Source: Gaiellasilicea sp963731615 (GTDB lineage: Bacteria; Actinomycetota; Thermoleophilia; Gaiellales; Gaiellaceae). From it: 64,000 bases of DNA. The notes beneath the pieces are model-generated. The model was given only the letters and a program-made list of their open reading frames with translations. It made no database searches and had not been told where the DNA came from. Below are positions 16,830-24,778 of this stretch, piece after piece. A program made the translations under genes and the position numbers. The stretch covers positions 1-64,000 of the forward strand of contig CAVSWD010000007.1 in the NCBI GenBank assembly GCA_963731615.1. Direction: 5' to 3'. Position 1 is the first letter of the stretch; every line of letters begins with the position of its first letter.

Positions 16830-17474
16830 TTAAGTTCGGGGCGCGACGAACGCTGCAATTGCGACGAAGTGGACGATCGCCGCGCCGATCACGAGCAGGT
16901 GGAAGATCTCGTGGTAGCCGAACACCGCCGGGACCGGGTTCGGCCGCTTGAGCGCGTACGCGAGCGCGCCGAGCGTGTAGAGGGCGCCGCCGACGAAGAC
17001 GAGGACCGCCGGCGCAACGCCGACGTCCAGGAGCTCGGGAACCGCGGCAATGCCGACCCAGCCGAGGGCGACGAAGACCGCCGCGGTGATCCACGTCGGC
17101 GCGTCGATCCAGGCGAGGTTGAGCACGAGCCCGGCCGCTGCGCCCGCCCAGACCACGATCAGGATCGCCTTCGCGAGCGCCCCGTCGAAGGCAAGCAGCG
17201 CGAACGGCGTGTACGTCCCCGCGATCAGGAGCAGGATCGTCGAATGGTCGAGCCGCCGCATCCACGTGCGCACTCGCAGCGAGCGCCAGTTGATCCGGTG
17301 GTAGAGCGCGCTGACGCCGAACATCGCGGCGAGCGCCGCCGCGTAGATCCAGGTCGCGACGAGCTCGCGGGCCGAGTCGGAGAGCGCCACGAGCACCGTG
17401 CCGGCAACGACGGCGACGTAGAACGCGTACTGGTGAAAGACGCCGCGCAGCCGCGGCTTCTCGAGGATGTCCAC
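16830..17474 (-). CDS. HlyIII/YqfA family seven-helix membrane protein
   Basis: A 214-aa integral membrane protein of the hemolysin III (PAQR-related) family. Signatures are FHQYAFY near the N-terminus, SALYHRINW and LDHSTILLLIAGTYTPFAL in the first half, and FGYHEIFHLLVIGAAIVHF near the C-terminus; the conserved His and Asp residues form the presumed metal site. Seven hydrophobic segments are visible. Members have been linked to membrane-fluidity control; the hemolysin name is historical. Its own promoter region lies next to tRNA-Lys. Confidence 0.93.
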   Translation of the reverse strand: MDILEKPRLRGVFHQYAFYVAVVAGTVLVALSDSARELVATWIYAAALAAMFGVSALYHRINWRSLRVRTWMRRLDHSTILLLIAGTYTPFALLAFDGALAKAILIVVWAGAAAGLVLNLAWIDAPTWITAAVFVALGWVGIAAVPELLDVGVAPAVLVFVGGALYTLGALAYALKRPNPVPAVFGYHEIFHLLVIGAAIVHFVAIAAFVAPRT

Positions 17475-17503
17475 GCCACAGATTGTGCCTACACTCGCCG
17501 CAG

Positions 17504-17576
17504 GGGCCGTTAGCTCAGTTGGTAGAGCAGGGGACTTTTAATCCCAAGGTCGCTGGTTCGATCCCAGCACGGCCCA
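17504..17576 (+). tRNA. tRNA-Lys (TTT)
   Basis: Acceptor strands GGGCCGT and ACGGCCC, D-arm AGCTCAGTTGGTAGAGC, anticodon loop CTTTTAA between GGGGA and TCCCA giving anticodon TTT, T-arm TGGTTCGATCCCA. Discriminator A17576; CCA not encoded. Confidence 0.95.
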
Positions 17577-17691
17577 ACCTTCTCACTCGTTCAGCCGGAG
17601 GCAGGTCATGGTGGACAGGACCGTCGTGCTCACCTCCCGTCCGTTGACGAAGTGATCGAGTTGAGCTCGGGCCGGAGGCGTGCGTGGCCCG

Positions 17692-17964
17692 CTAATCTCC
17701 CCAGGACGGATCGGCGACGTGGGCGATCCGCGAGATGCGGTCGGCTGGAATGCCCGCGCACCGGGCGTGCTCGAGGATGATGTCCTCGCCGGACGCGACA
17801 TAGACGCAATACATCTTGTCGTCGGTGACGAAGCTCTCGAGCCAGCTGATCTCCGGCCCAAGCTCGGCGATCACCTGGTTCGAATTAGCCGACGCTTCGC
17901 GTAGCTGCTCGACCGTGGCCTCACCGAGCCCTGGCGTCTCGCGCTCGATCACGTACTTCGGCAT
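17692..17964 (-). CDS. DUF4242 family protein
   Basis: A 90-aa protein of the DUF4242 (nickel/ferredoxin-like small protein) family, recognised by MPKYVIERE at the start, SYVTDDK-like FVTDDKMYCVY in the middle and IREHA-like ILEHARCAGIPADRI near the end. These proteins form small dimeric alpha/beta barrels of unclear role. The gene is divergent from a TetR regulator and the shared 69-bp gap carries a strong inverted repeat, so it is the likely regulated target. Confidence 0.85.
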   Translation of the reverse strand: MPKYVIERETPGLGEATVEQLREASANSNQVIAELGPEISWLESFVTDDKMYCVYVASGEDIILEHARCAGIPADRISRIAHVADPSWGD

Positions 17965-18000
17965 TTTCGCCCTCCTCTCCGGTCGTCCGGCGTGTCTGGC

Positions 18001-18035
18001 ATACTGTTGGTATGGAGACTACATACCGATAGTAT
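18001..18035. promoter_or_regulatory. Inverted-repeat operator for the adjacent TetR protein
   Basis: Two 13-bp arms, ATACTGTTGGTAT (18001-18013) and ATACCGATAGTAT (18023-18035), are inverted copies with two mismatches, separated by 9 bp. Each arm is itself near-palindromic. The right arm overlaps the TetR start codon, which predicts autorepression and control of the divergent DUF4242 gene. Confidence 0.8.
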
Positions 18036-18657
18036 GGTTGTCAAGGACCAGCTACCGAAGGCACAGCGAGGCGAGGCGACGCGGGAGGCGCTGCTCGCCG
18101 CCGGGCGCAACCTGTTCGGCACGAGCGGCTACGCGGAGACCTCACTCGATGCAGTAGTCGCCGAGGCGGGGGTGACCAAGGGCGCCCTCTACCACCACTT
18201 CTCCGGCAAGAAGGAACTGTTCGAAGCGGTGTTCGAGCAGGTGAAACGCGAGCTCAGCGCGCAGATCGCGCCGGCCCTCCAGACCTACCGCCGGAATCCG
18301 GGCCCTGAGGACCCGTGGGACGGGATCGTCGAGGCGTGCCGGACCTACATCGAGATCCACACCGATCCGGCGGTGGAGCGAATCGTCCTGCGCGACGCAC
18401 GCGCGGTCCTCAGCCCGGACGCTTGGCGCCGCGTCGACGGAGAGTGGGGCGCGGTGATGTTTCGGGGTACGTTTCGCCGTGCGATCAACCGCGGCGTGAT
18501 GGTACGGCTGCCGCTCAACCCGCTCGCGATGATCGTGACCGGAGCGCTCGCCGAGGCGTGCCTTCTGGTCGCCGACGCCGACGATCCCGAGGCGGCCCGA
18601 ACGGAAACCCTGAGCGTCGTCGTGAAGCTGCTCGAGGGGCTTCGGACAACGGCGTAA
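18034..18657 (+). CDS. TetR/AcrR family transcriptional regulator
   Basis: A 207-aa one-component repressor. The N-terminal helix-turn-helix reads REALLAAGRNLFGTSGYAETSLDAVVAEAGVTKGALYHHFSGKKE across residues about 15-60 (a textbook TetR head), and the C-terminal 140 residues form the ligand-binding half, including PDAWRRVDGEWG. ATG 18034 is preferred to an upstream GTG because the operator spans 18001-18035; this implies a very short or absent leader. The ligand is unknown. Confidence 0.93.
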   Translation: MVVKDQLPKAQRGEATREALLAAGRNLFGTSGYAETSLDAVVAEAGVTKGALYHHFSGKKELFEAVFEQVKRELSAQIAPALQTYRRNPGPEDPWDGIVEACRTYIEIHTDPAVERIVLRDARAVLSPDAWRRVDGEWGAVMFRGTFRRAINRGVMVRLPLNPLAMIVTGALAEACLLVADADDPEAARTETLSVVVKLLEGLRTTA

Positions 18658-18715
18658 CCGGACGGTGCGGCGATCTCGAGGCCGTTGCTCGTTCTGAAGG
18701 TGCCAGAGTGCTGAG

Positions 18716-19342
18716 TCACTGCTGCATCCTTGGATCGTGCGTAGGGTCTGCGTACATGGGCGGGCAACCGTGATCGCTGGCTTCGGGGCGCAGTTCGTAG
18801 TGCCAGGGTTCGTTGCTGTAGATCTGGCACAGCCCATACTCGGCGCCGTGCTCGGACAGCCACGCCGTCGCATCGAGGGGCCCGATGTCGACCGCGTCCC
18901 CCGACACGTGCGGGGACTTCTCGGGGGTCGCCACCCATCGGGCGGCTTCCTCTTCTGAGCCGTACCTCGAGATCGCCTCTTGGAGGAGTTGTCGTTGGTG
19001 CGCCGGGGAACGCCAGCCGCTCTTGACGTACAACCCGACCCCGTCGTACGCGGCATCAGTTGCAGCTCGGCGCAAGGCACCGACAAGAGCCCGGTCGAGG
19101 TTGCCGACACCCCGGAACGTCGTCAGAGACCGTGGTGGCGTCGGGACGACATCCTCAGGCGCGCCACGGTGCTGGCTGCGAAGAACGTCAATGGGTGATG
19201 TGGCAGTCGAGGATGAGGACGCCGGCAGCTGGTGGCCGAGGGCAACGGCGATCGCCGCCATGACGCCCAGCAGGCCGGCGACGCGGGTCCAGCGAATTCG
19301 GATCCGACGCGTCGTTGGGCGCGCTCGTCTGCTGTAGGTCAC
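18716..19342 (-). CDS. VanY-like D,D-carboxypeptidase (peptidase M15)
   Basis: About 208 aa from GTG 19342 (an upstream ATG at 19405 is possible). One N-terminal membrane anchor (WTRVAGLLGVMAAIAVALG) precedes an external M15 domain: SGWRSPAHQRQLL, the zinc ligands in SPHVSGDAVDIG and EPWHYEL. Such enzymes remove the terminal D-Ala from peptidoglycan stem peptides. It faces away from a VanR/VanS-like two-component pair across an 86-bp gap, the arrangement expected for a wall-stress-induced or glycopeptide-related module. No vanH, vanA or vanX is present, so on its own it would give limited resistance. Confidence 0.88.
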   Translation of the reverse strand: MTYSRRARPTTRRIRIRWTRVAGLLGVMAAIAVALGHQLPASSSSTATSPIDVLRSQHRGAPEDVVPTPPRSLTTFRGVGNLDRALVGALRRAATDAAYDGVGLYVKSGWRSPAHQRQLLQEAISRYGSEEEAARWVATPEKSPHVSGDAVDIGPLDATAWLSEHGAEYGLCQIYSNEPWHYELRPEASDHGCPPMYADPTHDPRMQQ

Positions 19343-19428
19343 GCCTCGATTCAAGGCAGCGTGGTGTTGCCAGCACGTCTGTGGTTTTCGATACGCCGAC
19401 GACACGCGCCAGCTCGTAGCATCGGAGC

Positions 19429-20124
19429 ATGCGGGTGTTGATCGCTGAGGACGAGCCCTACATGGCAGAAGCCATCCGCGACGGCCTACGCCTGGAAGCG
19501 ATCGCGGCAGACATCGCAGGTGACGGCGACACCGCTCTGGAGCTGCTGAGCGTCAACGCCTACGACATCGCCGTCCTCGACCGAGACATCCCAGGGCCCT
19601 CCGGTGACGAGATCGCCCAACGCATCGTGGCGTCCGGGAGCGGCATGCCGATCCTCATGCTCACCGCTGCGGACCGTCTCGACGACAAGGCCACCGGGTT
19701 CGAGCTCGGCGCCGACGACTACCTCACGAAGCCGTTCGAGCTCCAAGAACTCGTGCTCCGGCTCAGAGCGCTCGACCGCAGACGTGCCCACTCGAGGCCG
19801 CCTGTGCGAGAGATCGCAGGTCTGCGGCTGGATCCGTTCCGCCGAGAGGTCTACCGCGACGGCCGCTACGTCGCGCTCACCCGGAAGCAGTTCGCGGTGC
19901 TCGACGTCCTCGTCGCTGCCGAAGGCGGTGTCGTCAGCGCCGAGGAGCTCCTAGAGCGGGCGTGGGATGCGAACGCAGACCCGTTCACCAACGCCGTGCG
20001 CATCACGGTCTCGGGACTACGGAAGCGGCTCGGCGAGCCCTGGATCATCGCCACCGTCGCCGGTGTCGGCTACCGCATCGCAACTCAACCGGAAACCGGG
20101 CGTGAGGGAGGAGACCGTGGATAG
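19429..20124 (+). CDS. OmpR-family response regulator (VanR-like)
   Basis: A 231-aa regulator: REC domain at 1-115 with acidic E9-D10 (IAEDEP), phospho-acceptor Asp in IAVLDRDIPG, Thr in LMLTAAD and Lys in YLTKPFEL, then a winged-helix output domain (GLRLDPFRREVYRDG, LTRKQFAVLDVL, VRITVSGLRKRL, TVAGVGYRI). The order and spacing match actinobacterial VanR-type regulators. Its stop overlaps the kinase start by 8 nt. It probably activates the divergent carboxypeptidase gene and its own operon. Confidence 0.93.
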   Translation: MRVLIAEDEPYMAEAIRDGLRLEAIAADIAGDGDTALELLSVNAYDIAVLDRDIPGPSGDEIAQRIVASGSGMPILMLTAADRLDDKATGFELGADDYLTKPFELQELVLRLRALDRRRAHSRPPVREIAGLRLDPFRREVYRDGRYVALTRKQFAVLDVLVAAEGGVVSAEELLERAWDANADPFTNAVRITVSGLRKRLGEPWIIATVAGVGYRIATQPETGREGGDRG

Positions 20125-21226
20125 AGCCCCTGGTTTGAGCGTTCGCCTCAAACTCACCCTCAGCTATGCCGGCTTCCTCATGCTCGCAAGCGCCTTGCTG
20201 CTCGCGGCCGTGTGGCTGTCGCTGCTGCGATACATACCCGACGAGGTGACTTACGGTCTCCCGTGGCTCCCACCCAACCGCTCCGGCCCCCAGAACGGTT
20301 TCGCCTATCCCGCGGCCATCGTGCTGGCGATCCTGCTGGTGTTCGGTTTGCTGGGAGGGTGGCTTCTCGCGGGCCGCATGCTCGCTCCGCTGACCCGCAT
20401 CACGAACGCCACACGAATGGCCGCGACCGGATCGCTCTCCCACCGGATCGCGTTGGAGGGCCGCACGGATGAGTTCCGCGAACTTGCCGACAGCTTCGAC
20501 GCCATGCTCGCACGGCTCGAAGCACATGTCGCCGAACAGCAGAGATTCGCAGCCAACGCCTCCCACGAACTGCGCACCCCGCTGGCGACCACGCAGGCGC
20601 TTCTCGACGTGGCCCGCAGTGATCTGAACCGCGACAACGGCGAACTCGTCGACCGCCTCCACGCCGTCAATACCCGAGCAATCGACCTCACTGAAGCATT
20701 GCTCCTGCTCAGCCGCGCCGACCGACGGTCCTTCACCCGAGAACACGTCGACCTCTCCCTCATAGCGGAAGAAGCCACCGAAACGCTGCTCCCTCTCGCA
20801 GAAAAACGCGGCCTCACGATTGAGACCTCCGGCGACATGACCCCCACCATCGGCTCACACGCACTCCTCCAGCAGATGGCCATGAACCTCGTGCAGAACG
20901 CGATCGTCCACAACCTGCCTGAACAGGGCACCGTGTGGGTCACGACCAGCGTTCACCCCAAGAATGTGGTTTTCACTGTCGAGAACACCGGAGAGAAGCT
21001 CACCTCACAGTTGGTCTCCACGCTTGCCGAGCCGTTTCTTCGCGGCACCGAACGCATCCGCACCGAGCACGCAGGTGTCGGCCTCGGCCTCGCGATCGTC
21101 CAGAGCATCACCCAAGCACACGACGGAACCCTCACCCTGACCCCCCGCGCCGCCGGCGGTCTCCGCGTCACGGTGGAACTCCCCTCGGATCCGCAGGAGC
21201 GGATCCCAGTTCGCGCAATCGCCTGA
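20117..21226 (+). CDS. Sensor histidine kinase (VanS-like)
   Basis: About 369 aa from GTG 20117, chosen because GGGAGGAG lies just upstream. Two membrane helices (about residues 15-38 and 63-85) flank a small external loop of about 25 residues, followed by a HAMP linker, the phosphorylated H-box NASHELRTPLA, the N-box MAMNLVQNAIVHN and the G-box HAGVGLGLAIV. The tiny sensor loop is typical of kinases that sense membrane or cell-wall stress. Codon use in this and the previous two genes is less GC-biased (more GAA, CTC and ACC mixtures) than neighbours, hinting at acquisition. Confidence 0.92.
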   Translation: MDRAPGLSVRLKLTLSYAGFLMLASALLLAAVWLSLLRYIPDEVTYGLPWLPPNRSGPQNGFAYPAAIVLAILLVFGLLGGWLLAGRMLAPLTRITNATRMAATGSLSHRIALEGRTDEFRELADSFDAMLARLEAHVAEQQRFAANASHELRTPLATTQALLDVARSDLNRDNGELVDRLHAVNTRAIDLTEALLLLSRADRRSFTREHVDLSLIAEEATETLLPLAEKRGLTIETSGDMTPTIGSHALLQQMAMNLVQNAIVHNLPEQGTVWVTTSVHPKNVVFTVENTGEKLTSQLVSTLAEPFLRGTERIRTEHAGVGLGLAIVQSITQAHDGTLTLTPRAAGGLRVTVELPSDPQERIPVRAIA

Positions 21227-21294
21227 CGGCCGCTTCGCGGCTACGGCTGTCCTCGCGTGTACTCGCGCGGGAGGCGCGTTGTCGCCGGCAATGC

Positions 21295-21308
21295 CTATCC
21301 TGATAGGT
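21295..21308. promoter_or_regulatory. Short palindrome ahead of SNF2 gene
   Basis: CCTATC-CT-GATAGG is a perfect 6-bp inverted repeat ending one base before the GTG start of the helicase gene. It could occlude initiation as an operator or a small hairpin; no ribosome-binding sequence is visible between it and the start. Confidence 0.4.
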
Positions 21309-21309
21309 C

Positions 21310-24097
21310 GTGCTCGAACTGGTCTGGCAGCAGGACGCGACCGCGTCCCTCTTCACCCGCGACTCCGATGGGACGGTCTCGGCTGCCCAGGACCTCGATG
21401 TTCGCGCGCTGATCCGGCTCGCCGAGACACGTCCAGCCGACGCCGGCGGGAGTGCATTGACCGCCTTCGCGGTCGTCGAGCTTGCCCAGCGCTCCGTCGT
21501 CGAAGGTCTCGTTCATCCCTACCTCGAGCACGCCGGCGGCTCCTGGCACGCGTTTTGGGGCGCCACCCTCGACGAGAGCGTCCAGGCGACGCTCGACGAG
21601 ATCGCGGCAGCGCTCCCCGAGGCCGCCGCCGCCGCGTTCGGCGGCGACCGCGATGCGACGGTCCGCGACCTCTATCCCGTCCTCGTCGACCAGATCGCGC
21701 GTGACCGTCTGCAGGCCGGGCGCATCCGGTTGGGCGCGGCGCTGCGGAACGGCCGCCCGACTGCGCTCGAGCTCTTCCTCGACGGCCTCAGCGCTTCCGA
21801 GCAGGAGCTGCCGCACCACGCCGGGTTCGCGGCGCTGAACCGGCGGCTCTCCCGCTGGCTCGACGACGGCCTCGGCCGTCGCTCCTCGGCTCCCTGGAAG
21901 CTCGGCCTCCATCTGGACGAGCGGGGCACGGCACTCGTGCTCGAGCTGTGGCTGCACGCCGAGGACGATCCGACCCTCGGGCTGCCCGCCTCGTTGCTGC
22001 AGCAGGAGGGCGACGAGGTCTTCAGCTTCCTCCGCGCGAGCGATCCACGACGCGATCTCGCCCGGCAGCTGACCGAGATCGAGCCTCTACTCGCCGAGCA
22101 CGGCGTCCGCTTCGACGAGGCCAACCCCGCCGAGGCGGAGCTCGACGGCGACGAGGTGCAGCTGTTTCTGCGTGAGGCGATGCCATTGCTCGAGGCACGC
22201 GGCGTCCCGGTCCTGCTGCCGGGCGCCTGGCTGGGGTCGCCGAGCACGCTCAAGGTCAACCTGACCGCGACGAGCAGCACGTTCGGCACCCGGCCAAGTG
22301 GCCTCCTCTCGACGGCGTCGCTCGCGACCTTCGACTGGCAGCTCGCCCTCGGCGACGTCGTTCTCAGCGAGCAGGAGCTCGCCGACCTCGCGGCGGCGAA
22401 GGAGCCGTTCGTCCGCGTCGCCGGTCGCTGGCACGCGCTGCGCCGGTCGGACGTCGAGAAGGCGCTGCGGTTTCTCGAGCGGCGGCGTACGGGCGCCGGG
22501 ATCGTCGAGCTCGTCCGCGCGGTCAGCGGGCTCGAGACCGACGAGGCGGGGCTCGAGCTCGGCGAGGTCTCGCTCGACGCGCCGCTCGCGAGCCTGCTCC
22601 AGGACGGCGACCACCGCTTTCGCCCACTGCCGACGCCCGCCTCGATGCGCTTCGCGCTCTTCCCGTTCCAGGAGCGCGGCCATGGCTGGCTGCGGTTGCT
22701 CGGCGACCTCGGCGTGGGCGGGATCCTGGCCGACGACATGGGCCTCGGGAAGACGGTTCAGGCGATCGCGATGCTCGCCTCGGAGCGGGAGGAGGTCGGC
22801 CCGGACGTGCTCGGTCCGACGCTCGTCGTCTGCCCGATGAGCGTGGTCAAGCAATGGGCCGCGGAGATCGCCCGGTTCGCGCCGTCCCTGCGAGTCCACG
22901 TCCACCACGGCAGCCTGCGGCTCGCGGGCGCGGCGCTCGCCGAAGCGGCCCTTCGCTCCGACGTCGTCATCACCTCGTACGACGTCGCCACCCGCGACGT
23001 CGAGTTCCTCGCTGCGATCGGACTGGGACCGGCTGCTGCTCGACGAGGCGCAGGACATCAAGAACCCGAACACGAAGCGGGCGCGGGCGCTGCGCCGGCT
23101 GCCGGCGAAGCGGCGCCTGGCCATGACGGGTACGCCGATCGAGAACCGGCTGAGCGAGCTCTGGGCGCTGATGGACATCGTCAACCCCGGCCTGCTCGGC
23201 TCGCGGGAGTGGTTCGAGCGGACCTTCGCGCGGCCGATCGAGACGCACAGCCATGACGGGGCGTTGGAACGGCTGCGGTCGATCGTGCAGCCGTTCATCC
23301 TCCGCCGAACGAAGGATGCGCCCGAGGTCGAGCTGGAGCTGCCGCCGATCACGGTCGCCAAGGACTACTGCCGGCTCACGGTCGAGCAGGCGAGCCTCTA
23401 CCGCGCGACGGTCGACCACTGGCTGCCGCGGATCGAGGCGCACGGCGATCGCTTCGGCCGCCGCGGCGCCGTGCTCGCGATGCTCAGCCACCTGAAGCAG
23501 GTCTGCAACCACCCCGAGATGCTGGTCTCGACCGGGCAGCCGCTCGACGGCCGTTCCGGCAAGCTGGAGCGGTTGGTCGAGCTGCTGGAGCAGGTGCCCG
23601 AAGGCGACAAGGCGCTCGTCTTCACGCAGTATCCGGGCTTCGACCGGCTCGTGCCGCACCTGGCGGAGCGGCTCGGGACAAGGGTCGGCTTCTTTCATGG
23701 CCGGCTCAACGCCAAGCAGCGCGAGCACCTGCTCGAGGAGTTCGCGGCCGAGGACGGGCCGACGCTGCTCGTGATCTCGATCCGCGCGGGCGGCCGCGGC
23801 CTCAACCTGCCGGCCGCGAACCACGTCTTCCACTTCGACCGCTGGTGGAACCCGGCGGTCGAGCAGCAGGCAACCGATCGCGCGCACCGGTTCGGCCAGC
23901 GCAAGCCCGTCTTCGTGCACAGCCTGATCTGCACCGGGACGCTCGAGGAGCGGATCGACGCGCTGCTCGACTCGAAGCGCGAGCTCGCCGAAAAGGTGAT
24001 CGCCGCCCGCTCCGAGGACTGGCTCGGCGACCTCGACCTCGGGGCGCTTCGGGCCGCCGTCGAGCTGTCGGCCGATTCCACGGAGGTGGCCGCATGA
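21310..24097 (+). CDS. SNF2-family DNA helicase with a +1 frameshift
   Basis: A Swi2/Snf2 ATPase of about 929 aa once one base is removed. The N-terminal 430 residues match the bacterial SNF2-associated region (FDWQLALGDVVLSEQEL and neighbours). The ATPase core starts at FQERGHGWLRLL with Walker A DDMGLGKT (near 22741), then VVCPMSVVKQW, and in the second frame LLLDEAQDIKNP (DEAQ box, near 23040), MTGTPIENR, and the helicase C-terminal motifs FHGRLNAKQR, GGRGLNLPAANHVFHFDRWWNP and RAHRFGQ. The shift occurs at the GG of 23020-23021: with one G, AAIDWDRLLLDEAQ reads continuously. The stop overlaps the next ATG. Confidence 0.88.
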
Positions 24098-24768
24098 TGA
24101 TCGGCAAGGGACCGTGGGCGCGGCTGTTCGCCACCGCCGTCGTCCCCGACGAGAGCTCCTCGGTTGCCGAGCAGGGTCGCCGACTCGTGCCGTCGGTCGG
24201 GGACCTGGTCATCGAGGCGGGGAAGCTGTCTGCCTCCGTGGACGGATGCGAGGTGACGATCGCGGCCGAGCCGGTGCCGCCGCGCATCTGGGCGGCGCTG
24301 ACTCGCTCGGCGCGGAAGAACCCGCAGCTGATCGCCGCAATCGAGGGTCGTGCCCAGTCCGTGCACCTCGAGCACCTGATGACCCTCGACTGGGAGCGGC
24401 CGCTCGTGCCGCGGAAGCGGGAGCTCGATCGAGCGTGCTCCTGCCACCGCGGCGGGGCGTGCGAGCACGTCGCCGCGCTCGCCTACGCGTTCACGGAGGA
24501 GATCGACCGGCAGCCGACGGCGCTTCTGCGCTGGCGCGGCGTCGATGCGGTCGAGGAGGCCGAGCCGGAGCCAGAGCCGATCGTGGTCGTCGAGACCGCC
24601 CCGCAGTCGGCCTGGGAGGCGGGCTCCTTGCCGGAGCCGCGGCCGGTGCGGCCGCTGCCGGTCGGGGCGGTGCTGAAGCGTCTCGGCCCGAGCGGCCTGC
24701 GCGCAGGCACGGGAGATCTCGCGGACGTGCTCCAACGGGCGTACGTGGAGTTCGCGAAGCGCGGCTAA
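24094..24768 (+). CDS. SWIM zinc-finger protein
   Basis: A 224-aa protein with a SWIM motif C-x-C-x6-C-x-H (ACSCHRGGACEHVAAL, about residues 115-130). The N-terminal 100 residues and the acidic, proline-rich linker after residue 150 are otherwise unremarkable. It overlaps the SNF2 stop by 4 nt; paired SWIM and SNF2 genes are a recurrent bacterial arrangement, and the SWIM finger is thought to recruit the ATPase to DNA or protein. Second in-frame ATG at 24097. Confidence 0.88.
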   Translation: MMIGKGPWARLFATAVVPDESSSVAEQGRRLVPSVGDLVIEAGKLSASVDGCEVTIAAEPVPPRIWAALTRSARKNPQLIAAIEGRAQSVHLEHLMTLDWERPLVPRKRELDRACSCHRGGACEHVAALAYAFTEEIDRQPTALLRWRGVDAVEEAEPEPEPIVVVETAPQSAWEAGSLPEPRPVRPLPVGAVLKRLGPSGLRAGTGDLADVLQRAYVEFAKRG

Positions 24769-24778
24769 CGCACCGGGG

